Below, piece by piece: positions 4,928-10,323 of a DNA stretch of 11,420 nucleotides; position 1 is the stretch's first letter; each line of letters opens with the position of its first letter. Under the pieces are notes generated by a model. The model was not told where the DNA came from. It searched no databases and was given only the letters and a program-made list of their open reading frames with translations. Source of the DNA: an uncultured Clostridia bacterium (GTDB taxonomy: Bacteria; Bacillota; Clostridia; Christensenellales; CAG-917); assembly GCA_934277615.1 (NCBI GenBank), contig CAKQUV010000014.1, positions 1 through 11,420 on the forward strand. The letters run 5' to 3'. Position numbers and translations under genes: made by a program.

Positions 4928-5536
4928 TTACGGCAAAAGCGTTGCAAGCAACGAGAATGCATTGACCATCGCCGAGCCCAACACACCGATAAGTATTATG
5001 AAATAGATTACAAAACCAACGACGTTCAATACGATTGAAACGAGGCATCCGATACCTGCCGCACGAGCGCGTTTGGGATAGTCGTTTTTCCAAACGAGCC
5101 AAAGAATAAAACCTACGATAGGAATGAAGAATCCAAGAACGCCCCAACCTGCGGAATCGCTTTTATCCTCTTTTTCAGGTTGATTTTGCGATTGTACTGC
5201 GTTGCGATACGAATTGTTTGCGTTGTAGGTTTCGTATCTCGGTTGTTGATTTTGGGGAACGTAATACTTGGTTTTCTCAAGAAGATTGCCTATATTTTGG
5301 TCTCCGATTTGAGACACCGTAAACGTCGAGATAGGTTCGTTTGCAAAGTCGAAAATAGTCTTGACTACACCGCCGCAGACGGGACATTTTGCCAGAATGC
5401 AAATAAGGTTGCCGGAGAAATCAAAAGCGATTTCCCATTCGACCGCGTTTCCGCAAAGCGGACAATTCGGCATTGCGGATTGAAACTTGTTTTGCGCAAT
5501 CAAACCGATGCCGTCATCATATCTTTGAAATTCCAT
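4928..5536 (-). CDS. Zinc-ribbon protein with two C-terminal membrane helices
   Basis: A 202-residue protein with an N-terminal zinc ribbon: CPLC (Cys25, Cys28) and CPVC (Cys51, Cys54), a spacing expected for one bound zinc. A Gln/Asn/Tyr-rich linker follows (about 90-125), then two hydrophobic segments (about 130-149 and 160-188) separated by the basic loop WKNDYPKRARAAGIG. This ribbon-linker-two-helix plan is frequent among Clostridia membrane proteins of unknown role; the ribbon would face the cytoplasm. The ATG at 5536 is chosen over one 42 bases upstream because AAAGGAG lies 7 bases before it. It is 51 bp downstream of cysK. A weak TTGCCG/TATATA pair lies in the gap, so it may have its own promoter or share the cysK transcript. 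No specific function can be assigned. Confidence 0.85.
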   Translation of the reverse strand: MEFQRYDDGIGLIAQNKFQSAMPNCPLCGNAVEWEIAFDFSGNLICILAKCPVCGGVVKTIFDFANEPISTFTVSQIGDQNIGNLLEKTKYYVPQNQQPRYETYNANNSYRNAVQSQNQPEKEDKSDSAGWGVLGFFIPIVGFILWLVWKNDYPKRARAAGIGCLVSIVLNVVGFVIYFIILIGVLGSAMVNAFSLLATLLP

Positions 5537-5587
5537 AACTTGTTCTCCTTTATATAAGCATATCGCACTTTCCGGCAAAAATCAACG

Positions 5588-6481
5588 TTATTCGTATAAA
5601 TCTGCCGAATACCTATCCCCGTTATCGGGCAAAATGACCACTATTTTGCCTTCGTCGGTCTTGCGCAACGCCTTTGCCGCGCTGTATGCCGCACCCGAAG
5701 AAATACCGCATTTCTTGCCGAATTTGCGACAAATCTCTTTAGCCGTAGCGATTGCGTCGTCATCGGACACCGTGAGTATGTCGTCAAATTTTTTCACGTC
5801 CACGATGTCAGGAACGAAGTTTGCGCCTATTCCTTGAATCTTGTGAGGGCCTGCGTGTCCTTCCGACAAAAGCGGACTCGACTTCGGCTCGACCGCAATC
5901 ATCTTGCAATCTATGCCTTTCTCCTCGATATACTTTTTGATACCCATAGCCGTACCGCCGCTTCCTACGCCTGCGACGACGAATTTCGCATCGGGAACCT
6001 GCATAATGATTTCGGGAGCGGTTGTGAAATAATGCGCCTCGACGCAAGCGTAGTTGCCGAATTGATTTGCAAGCCACGCGCCGCCTTTTTCAAGTTCTTT
6101 TGCTTTTGCGACCGCACCTGCCATACCCTCGCTTGCGGGAGTCAGAACGAGTTGCGCGCCGTATGCCGCAATCATTGCTCTGCGTTCTTTTGTCATACTT
6201 TCCGGCATAACCATCATTGCGTTGAGACCGAGTTCTCTTGCCACATACGCAAGTCCGATACCCGTGTTTCCGCTCGTCGCTTCGACGACTGTTCCGCCCT
6301 CTTTTAGCGCACCGTTTTCAAGCGCGCGCATAATCATATAAAACGCCGCTCTGTCTTTTATCGAACCTGCGGGATTGAATCCCTCGAGCTTGCCGACAAT
6401 GCCGTCTCCCATATCGATAACGGGCGTATGTCCTATCTTTTTTGCCAAAATATCGATTTTATCTTGCAAATTCTTATCCAT
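5588..6481 (-). CDS. cysK: Cysteine synthase A (O-acetylserine sulfhydrylase)
   Basis: This enzyme makes cysteine from O-acetylserine and sulfide with pyridoxal phosphate, in the cytoplasm. The 297-residue product shows the family landmarks in order: the PLP-binding lysine in NPAGSIKDR (Lys42), the substrate loop TSGNTG (69-74), the phosphate-binding GVGSGGT (171-177), HKIQGIGANFVP (about 213-224), SSGA (261-264) and the C-terminal PDNGDRY (285-291). The length is slightly short of the usual 300-320. The start at 6481 puts the IGHTP segment at the usual distance, but only a poor ribosome binding site precedes it. A 15-bp dyad (TCGGAAA-T-TTTCCGA, 6493-6507) sits just upstream. No clear promoter is visible in the 50-bp gap after mscS, so cotranscription with mscS is likely. 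A cystathionine beta-synthase-like or CysM variant is less likely given the motifs. Confidence 0.94.
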   Translation of the reverse strand: MDKNLQDKIDILAKKIGHTPVIDMGDGIVGKLEGFNPAGSIKDRAAFYMIMRALENGALKEGGTVVEATSGNTGIGLAYVARELGLNAMMVMPESMTKERRAMIAAYGAQLVLTPASEGMAGAVAKAKELEKGGAWLANQFGNYACVEAHYFTTAPEIIMQVPDAKFVVAGVGSGGTAMGIKKYIEEKGIDCKMIAVEPKSSPLLSEGHAGPHKIQGIGANFVPDIVDVKKFDDILTVSDDDAIATAKEICRKFGKKCGISSGAAYSAAKALRKTDEGKIVVILPDNGDRYSADLYE

Positions 6482-6531
6482 AAACCATAGATTCGGAAAT
6501 TTTCCGATATATTTTCACGAGCAACACGTCG

Positions 6532-7428
6532 TTATGCGTTTTGAACGTCGTTGACGGTCTCGTCGAGTTGAGCGTTCTGTGCTTCCGTTTGTTTTGCGTC
6601 CTCTTGCGGCTTGATATGCACGTCGAGTTGATTGAACGGGATTTGTATTCCGTTTGTATCGAAAGCCGTTTTTACCTGTTCGAGCATATCGAAATTGACC
6701 GTCCAATAGTCCGCGTTTTTACACCATACTTTTGCAGTCAAATCGATGCTGCTTGCAGATTGTGCGGACACTCTCACGCTCGGAGCAGGGTCTTTGAGAA
6801 CGAGTTCGTTTTGATTCCACACGTCCTCTATAACCTTCTTTGCTTTCTCGAAATCGTCCGAGTAAGAAATCGAGAAAGTCAAATCCACACGGCGCAAATC
6901 TTTTTCCGAGTAGTTGACAATTTCGCTCGTAGAAAGTTTGCCGTTGGGCAAATATATCACTTTGTTGTCCGTCGTGCGAAGTTTGGTATGGCAGATGCGA
7001 ATGTCCTCAACCGTTCCCTCGTATCCGCACGCTTGAATGTAGTCGTCGTCTCTGAACGGTCTTGTAATAAGGATAAGTATTCCGCCTGCAAAGTTGGAAA
7101 GCGTACCGTTGACGGCAAGACCGACGCCGACGCCGAGAGATGCGAGAAGTGCCGTTATCGCGCTCGTATCGATGCCGACGTAGCCGATAAGTGCGATGAC
7201 CACCAACACTTTCAAGCCGACTTTTGCGACGTAACTGAGCGTTCTGTAAATGGTTTTGTCAATCTTCTTGCTGCTCTCTACTTTCTTATCCGCACGCTTC
7301 GCAATCTTCTTGCTGAGCCAGTTAATAAGCGAGAATGAAACTATCATTATCACGATTGAGATAACGACTTTGATACCGGTTGTGGTAAGCCAGTTTTGCA
7401 CGGTTTGCCAAACTTGTTGCCAATCCAT
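6532..7428 (-). CDS. mscS: Small-conductance mechanosensitive channel (MscS family)
   Basis: A 298-residue MscS-type channel that opens on membrane tension and releases solutes during hypo-osmotic shock. It has three membrane helices (about 18-38, 66-87 and 92-124). The last contains the pore-lining Gly/Ala-rich stretch ASLGVGVGLAVNGTLSNF and then GGILILITRPF, as in canonical MscS. The beta domain follows (YEGTVEDIRICHTKLRTTDN, then VIYLPNGKL), and after it an alpha/beta cage domain ending IPFNQLDVHI. A Gln/Asp-rich tail (about 275-298) extends beyond the conserved part. The size is close to E. coli MscS (286). AGAGGT lies 5 bases before the ATG, and a strong promoter is at 7485-7513. A dyad in the leader (7451-7474) may affect expression. 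Confidence 0.96.
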   Translation of the reverse strand: MDWQQVWQTVQNWLTTTGIKVVISIVIMIVSFSLINWLSKKIAKRADKKVESSKKIDKTIYRTLSYVAKVGLKVLVVIALIGYVGIDTSAITALLASLGVGVGLAVNGTLSNFAGGILILITRPFRDDDYIQACGYEGTVEDIRICHTKLRTTDNKVIYLPNGKLSTSEIVNYSEKDLRRVDLTFSISYSDDFEKAKKVIEDVWNQNELVLKDPAPSVRVSAQSASSIDLTAKVWCKNADYWTVNFDMLEQVKTAFDTNGIQIPFNQLDVHIKPQEDAKQTEAQNAQLDETVNDVQNA

Positions 7429-7450
7429 AATATACCTCTTATGCGATTTT

Positions 7451-7474
7451 TGCGATAACTAATTGTTTATCGCA
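7451..7474. promoter_or_regulatory. Dyad in mscS leader
   Basis: TGCGATAA (7451-7458) and TTATCGCA (7467-7474) are perfect 8-bp arms around 8 bases. The element starts about 4 bases into the mscS transcript. It could be an operator or an RNA hairpin close to the 5' end; the sequence does not decide. Confidence 0.5.
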
Positions 7475-7484
7475 AGCCGACAAT

Positions 7485-7513
7485 ATTATACAATCGCTAC
7501 GCCGTATAGTCAA
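7485..7513 (-). promoter_or_regulatory. Promoter of mscS (and probably cysK)
   Basis: On the minus strand TTGACT (7508-7513), a 17-bp spacer and TATAAT (7485-7490). Expected start near 7478, leader about 50 bases. Confidence 0.88.
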
Positions 7514-7540
7514 CAACGGCTTATGCAGGCTTGCGCTAAA

Positions 7541-7571
7541 AATGTAAACGCCACGCAACAGCGCGGCGTTT
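7541..7571 (-). terminator. Terminator of nucleotidyltransferase gene
   Basis: AAACGCC-A-CGC (7546-7556) pairs with GCG-C-GGCGTTT (7561-7571), with a 4-base loop. The single mismatch becomes a G-U pair in the minus-strand RNA. The stem is followed there by ACATTTTTAG. It starts 9 bp beyond the stop codon at 7581. Confidence 0.75.
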
Positions 7572-7580
7572 CATATTCTT

Positions 7581-8213
7581 TTAATATCCTAACTTTTGGC
7601 ACATCTCGTTTATTGCCTCGGCATACAGAGAGCGTGAGTGTTTTTGCGGATTTGTGTTTCCATTTTTCTTTTCTATGTAATAATCTCGCAAGTATCCCCA
7701 GTATCCGTTTTTATTTAACCAATCGATTTTATCCGGCAATTCTTCAAAACCTTTCCCTTGAAACGCCCAAGTGTGAGTTTGATCATTCTTATTGAATCGA
7801 ATATACTGTTGCCCACCCTCTTTGCAATTATAGACAATAGCAAAGTCACAGCTATATTCGATTTTTGATCTCAATCTATCCTTGACTTTTATAGTTAACA
7901 CACGGGTTGAGTCTTCACAATAATCATACCCGTATCGCCAGGCGATTCTATTTATCGCATCTCGCATAATTGTTTTAATCTCCCCTGGCGTGTATCGTTC
8001 ATCATCGTCATTTACTTCTATATTTACGTCAAAATCAAAGCCCACGTTTGATTTTCTATCATAAGTAATCATATTCCTACTTGAACTACCTACAAATGTG
8101 TATTTGAACGTAAAGCAATCTTTTACGATGTTTTGCACCTCGTGAATAATATTTTCTAATTCTGCTTTTTTCGGTGCAGCTTCTTTCTTTGTTACATAAC
8201 AAAAATCGTGCAT
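7581..8213 (-). CDS. Stand-alone nucleotidyltransferase-fold protein
   Basis: A 210-residue protein with the signature of the polymerase-beta-type nucleotidyltransferase fold: GSSS (Gly42-Ser43) followed by FDFDVNIEV, giving the metal-binding pair Asp60 and Asp62, and a third acidic residue in EYSCDFAIV (Asp123). All three expected carboxylates are present, so it may be active. The rest is a helical C-terminal region with an aromatic-rich patch (DWLNKNGYWGYLRDYY). The ATG at 8213 is chosen because GGAGGG lies 7 bases upstream; a TTG 15 bases earlier overlaps that site. It is a single-gene unit with its own promoter and terminator. The substrate is not evident: the motif occurs in antibiotic-modifying, tRNA-modifying, toxin-type and cyclic-nucleotide-making families. 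No partner effector or antitoxin gene is adjacent. Confidence 0.75.
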   Translation of the reverse strand: MHDFCYVTKKEAAPKKAELENIIHEVQNIVKDCFTFKYTFVGSSSRNMITYDRKSNVGFDFDVNIEVNDDDERYTPGEIKTIMRDAINRIAWRYGYDYCEDSTRVLTIKVKDRLRSKIEYSCDFAIVYNCKEGGQQYIRFNKNDQTHTWAFQGKGFEELPDKIDWLNKNGYWGYLRDYYIEKKNGNTNPQKHSRSLYAEAINEMCQKLGY

Positions 8214-8250
8214 AATAAATCCCTCCAAAAATTATTCCCATATGCCACCC

Positions 8251-8273
8251 ATTTGGTATTCATTGTACCAAAT
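8251..8273. promoter_or_regulatory. Dyad at nucleotidyltransferase transcription start
   Basis: ATTTGGTA (8251-8258) and TACCAAAT (8266-8273) are perfect 8-bp arms around 7 bases. The dyad centre is 18 bp downstream of the -10, so it covers about +1 to +23. An operator for an unseen repressor or a 5' RNA hairpin are both possible. Confidence 0.55.
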
Positions 8274-8279
8274 CACATC

Positions 8280-8308
8280 ATTTTACCCACACAATTACTA
8301 ATTGTCAA
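8280..8308 (-). promoter_or_regulatory. Promoter of nucleotidyltransferase gene
   Basis: On the minus strand TTGACA (8303-8308), a 17-bp spacer and TAAAAT (8280-8285). Start expected near 8273. A second small dyad, CAATTA-C-TAATTG (8292-8304), overlaps the -35. Confidence 0.82.
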
Positions 8309-8362
8309 TACTTTTTTGCATTTTACGAGGACTACAAATCTCTTAAAACAATCGTTAAATAT

Positions 8363-8391
8363 AAAAAACAGTCTGTAAAAATCTTACAGAC
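8363..8391 (-). terminator. Intrinsic terminator, minus strand
   Basis: GTCTGTAA (8371-8378) pairs with TTACAGAC (8384-8391), with a 5-base loop. On the minus strand it is followed by TGTTTTTTAT. No protein gene ends just upstream of it, so it would terminate a transcript from the structured non-coding segment to the right. Confidence 0.75.
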
Positions 8392-8392
8392 C

Positions 8393-8637
8393 GCTAAATA
8401 GTTGGCGCACCCAAACGGTTCGTAGCGAGCAACGCGAGCGTAATAGCGATTGTTGCGCTTTGCGCCAATCGCGTCTACGCCAACGAACAGTGCTTTCGCA
8501 CGTCGTGCATTGCACGGACACTACGCGTCTTGTTCGTTTGCTATGTCCTCTGCGCACGGTTTCCGCAAATGCTACGCGCTTGCCTCTCCCTTTGCTTGCG
8601 GTCAGCAACAGGTATAGAATCCGTTGGGGTGCAAGTG
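8393..8637 (-). ncRNA. Hairpin-rich non-coding segment, possible RNA or repeat
   Basis: About 245 bases without a believable reading frame, more GC-rich than its flanks and dense in inverted repeats. These are TTGGCGCA (8402-8409) with TGCGCCAA (8461-8468); GCGATTG-TT-GCGC with GCGC-CAATCGC (8446-8472); and CGAACA (8484-8489) with TGTTCG (8531-8536), the last pair enclosing GTGC-TTTC-GCAC (8490-8501) and CGTG-CATTG-CACG (8504-8516). It lies between two minus-strand terminators. A structured RNA or a multi-copy intergenic repeat are both possible. No promoter of its own is clear, and the strand is inferred from the terminators. Confidence 0.35.
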
Positions 8638-8665
8638 AAAAATGCCGTGATGCTCACGGCATTTT
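8634..8665 (-). terminator. Strong 12-bp stem terminator
   Basis: AAAATGCCGTGA (8639-8650) and TCACGGCATTTT (8654-8665) form a perfect 12-bp stem with a 3-base loop. On the minus strand the stem ends in a run of five T. It lies about 55 bp beyond the tRNA-like fragment at 8717-8745, as expected for a terminator of a tRNA read leftward; the plus direction has a shorter T-run. Confidence 0.75.
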
Positions 8666-8716
8666 GAATGTCAATGACGAACAAAAAGGAGCGTCTTTTT
8701 AAGCCTAAAAAGGTGC

Positions 8717-8745
8717 AGGCGTCCACGGGGATTTGAACCCCAAAC
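8717..8745 (-). other. tRNA T-arm-like fragment, possible attachment-site remnant
   Basis: On the minus strand GGGG-TTCAAAT-CCCC has the exact form of a tRNA T-stem and loop, followed by GTGGACGCC, which could be the 3' strand of an acceptor stem. To the right, where the rest of a tRNA should lie, there is an A/T run and unrelated sequence; no matching 5' acceptor strand (GCGTCCA), D-arm or anticodon arm was found. No CCA end is encoded in place. Such 3' tRNA pieces are typical of attachment sites left by integrative elements, but this match is short. Confidence 0.35.
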
Positions 8746-8746
8746 A

Positions 8747-8857
8747 AAAAAACATTTGGACAAGTGCGGCGAGTTATTGAAAAAAGTGGAGGATTATGGT
8801 ATAATAAAAACATTGAAATATAGAGCGAAGGCAAAGGACAAGTTTGTTGAGGCGTAG
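8747..8857 (+). pseudogene. Short C-terminal reading-frame remnant
   Basis: A frame ending at TAG (8855-8857) reads as plausible protein: CGELLKKVEDYGIIKTL, then KYRAKAKDKFVEA. It has the charged, helical look of a real protein C-terminus, but no start codon with a ribosome binding site and no upstream body. Left of about 8745 the frame runs into the tRNA-like sequence. It is probably the tail of a gene cut by the junction at 8745. The parent gene is not recognised. Confidence 0.35.
8777..8805 (+). promoter_or_regulatory. Promoter-like sequence within the remnant frame
   Basis: TTGAAA (8777-8782), 17 bp, TATAAT (8800-8805), with TGG giving an extended -10. It could be a distal promoter of the tldD operon, about 160 bp upstream of the ATG, or chance within a former coding sequence. 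Confidence 0.5.
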
Positions 8858-8916
8858 GACAACCCTACGGTTTTCAAAGATAAGATATTGTTCATATGTT
8901 TCTGTACAAAAACGTG

Positions 8917-8945
8917 TTTAATTATTAATATTCACGTGGTATAAT
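8917..8945 (+). promoter_or_regulatory. Promoter of tldD-tldE
   Basis: TTTAAT (8917-8922), 17 bp, TATAAT (8940-8945), preceded by TGG as an extended -10. The start is expected near 8952, just before AAGGAGG (8960-8966). Confidence 0.7.
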
Positions 8946-8975
8946 AGTTGATCAAAGAGAAGGAGGCTTTCTTTT

Positions 8976-10313
8976 ATGATTGAATTCAAAAACGGTTTTT
9001 ATGCTGACGTCCGCACCGAGGACCGCAGCCGGACCGTGATTTCCTATACAGACGGTATTTTGCAGGAAATGAAGACCAGCGTCGAATGCCGCGCATTTCT
9101 GCGGGTCTATGATGGCAGGATGTGGTATTATGCATCCGTGACCGACCTTGCGCATCTGCAGAAGACGCTTGACGGTCTTTATGCGGCTGCCACACCCAAT
9201 GCGCAGATCCTTGATGATCCCGTTGTCCGCCGCTTCGAGCGCAACCGGGACACGGCGCTCCGCTTTGCCGACTGCTCCGTGTGTGACATTCCCGCCGGGG
9301 AGAAACAGGCGCTTCTGCTGTCATATCTGCCCCTACTCTCGGAGGATTCCTGCGTCACCACGCACAAAGGCTTATATCTTGACCGCAACAGCCTGTTCCG
9401 CTTTCAGTCCAGTCTCGGAGCGGATATCACATATGATTATCAGACCTGCGGACTGTCCTTCACGTGCAGCATGGCGGAAGGCGAAAAGAAGTTCACGGGG
9501 ACATGGCAGAAGGGCGCGACCCGCTTCGACGAGCTTAAGGGGCTGAATGACGAGCTTCGTGCCGCCGTTGCGGAGGAGGCATATTTCATGCGCAATTCCG
9601 TACCGGTCACCCCCGGGAAATATCCGGTCGTCCTTTCGCCGGAAGCAGCCGGAGTCTTTGCGCATGAATCGTTCGGACACAAGTCAGAATCCGACTTCAT
9701 GCTCTCGGACAAATCAATGCGTGATGAGTGGCAGCTCGGCAAAACCGTCGGCTCGTCCATTTTATCTATTGTTGACTGTGGTTCCGTCCCCGGCTGCGGA
9801 TATGTTCCGTATGATGACGAGGGAACACGCGCACGCAAGAATTATCTTATCAAAAACGGCATACTGGCAGGACGCCTGCACAGTGCCCAGACTGCTGTTG
9901 CACTCGATGAGGCGCTTACTGGAAATGCACGTGCGACCGACTGCACATTCGAGCCGATCGTGCGCATGACGACCACATATATTGAGGGCGGCGATCTAGA
10001 TTTCGATCAGCTGATCGCCCCGATCAAAAAGGGTTATTTTATCAAAACGATCAACCACGGGAGCGGCATGAGCACATTCACCATAGCCCCCAGCCTTGCA
10101 TACGAGATCGTTGACGGCAAGTTGGGGCGTCCGGTACAGATCAGCGTGCTGACAGGCTCTGTGTTTGAAACGCTCGGTCTGATCGACGGTCTGACGCGGG
10201 ATGTGCACCTGCTTTCGTTTGTGACCGGCGGCTGCGGCAAAATGGAGCAGATGAATCTGCCCGTAGGTTTCGGCGGTCCGTATGTCCGCGTTTCGTCTAT
10301 GAATGTACAGTGA
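8976..10313 (+). CDS. tldD: TldD-family metalloprotease subunit
   Basis: TldD is the catalytic subunit of the cytoplasmic TldD-TldE zinc protease, which degrades unfolded peptides and in known systems trims leader peptides of ribosomally made peptides such as microcin B17. The 445-residue product has the zinc-binding HESFGH (His230, Glu231, His235) in the usual FAHESFGHKSE setting, the NYLIKNGILAGRLHS strand pair (about 289-303), the GSGMSTFTIAPSLAYEIVDGK stretch (362-382) and the late VTGGCGKMEQ (Cys420), which matches the third zinc ligand of E. coli TldD. It is somewhat shorter than the E. coli protein, as many Gram-positive versions are. AAGGAGG lies 9 bases before the ATG. The partner gene starts 10 bp after the stop. 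Base composition is higher in G+C (37 of 60 at 9181-9240) than in genes to the left (27 of 60 at 4141-4200). Confidence 0.93.
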   Translation: MIEFKNGFYADVRTEDRSRTVISYTDGILQEMKTSVECRAFLRVYDGRMWYYASVTDLAHLQKTLDGLYAAATPNAQILDDPVVRRFERNRDTALRFADCSVCDIPAGEKQALLLSYLPLLSEDSCVTTHKGLYLDRNSLFRFQSSLGADITYDYQTCGLSFTCSMAEGEKKFTGTWQKGATRFDELKGLNDELRAAVAEEAYFMRNSVPVTPGKYPVVLSPEAAGVFAHESFGHKSESDFMLSDKSMRDEWQLGKTVGSSILSIVDCGSVPGCGYVPYDDEGTRARKNYLIKNGILAGRLHSAQTAVALDEALTGNARATDCTFEPIVRMTTTYIEGGDLDFDQLIAPIKKGYFIKTINHGSGMSTFTIAPSLAYEIVDGKLGRPVQISVLTGSVFETLGLIDGLTRDVHLLSFVTGGCGKMEQMNLPVGFGGPYVRVSSMNVQ

Positions 10314-10323
10314 GGTGAGAATC

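Noticed and set aside
4916..4929. Terminator directly at the zinc-ribbon gene stop (AAACG/CGTTT)
   Set aside because: Only a 5-bp stem overlapping the stop codon and no proper T-run; the stronger terminator at 4719-4744 lies after the small ORF.
6541..7338. Plus-strand 265-residue frame over mscS
   Set aside because: Antisense shadow of mscS; its length follows from the codon usage of the real gene.
8717..8790. Complete tRNA or tmRNA gene
   Set aside because: Only the T-arm and a possible acceptor 3' strand can be found; there is no 5' acceptor strand, D-arm or anticodon arm to the right.
8541..8834. Minus-strand 97-residue frame and other frames in 8384-8834
   Set aside because: They read through hairpins, a terminator stem and the tRNA-like piece, with Arg/Cys-rich composition and no start signals.
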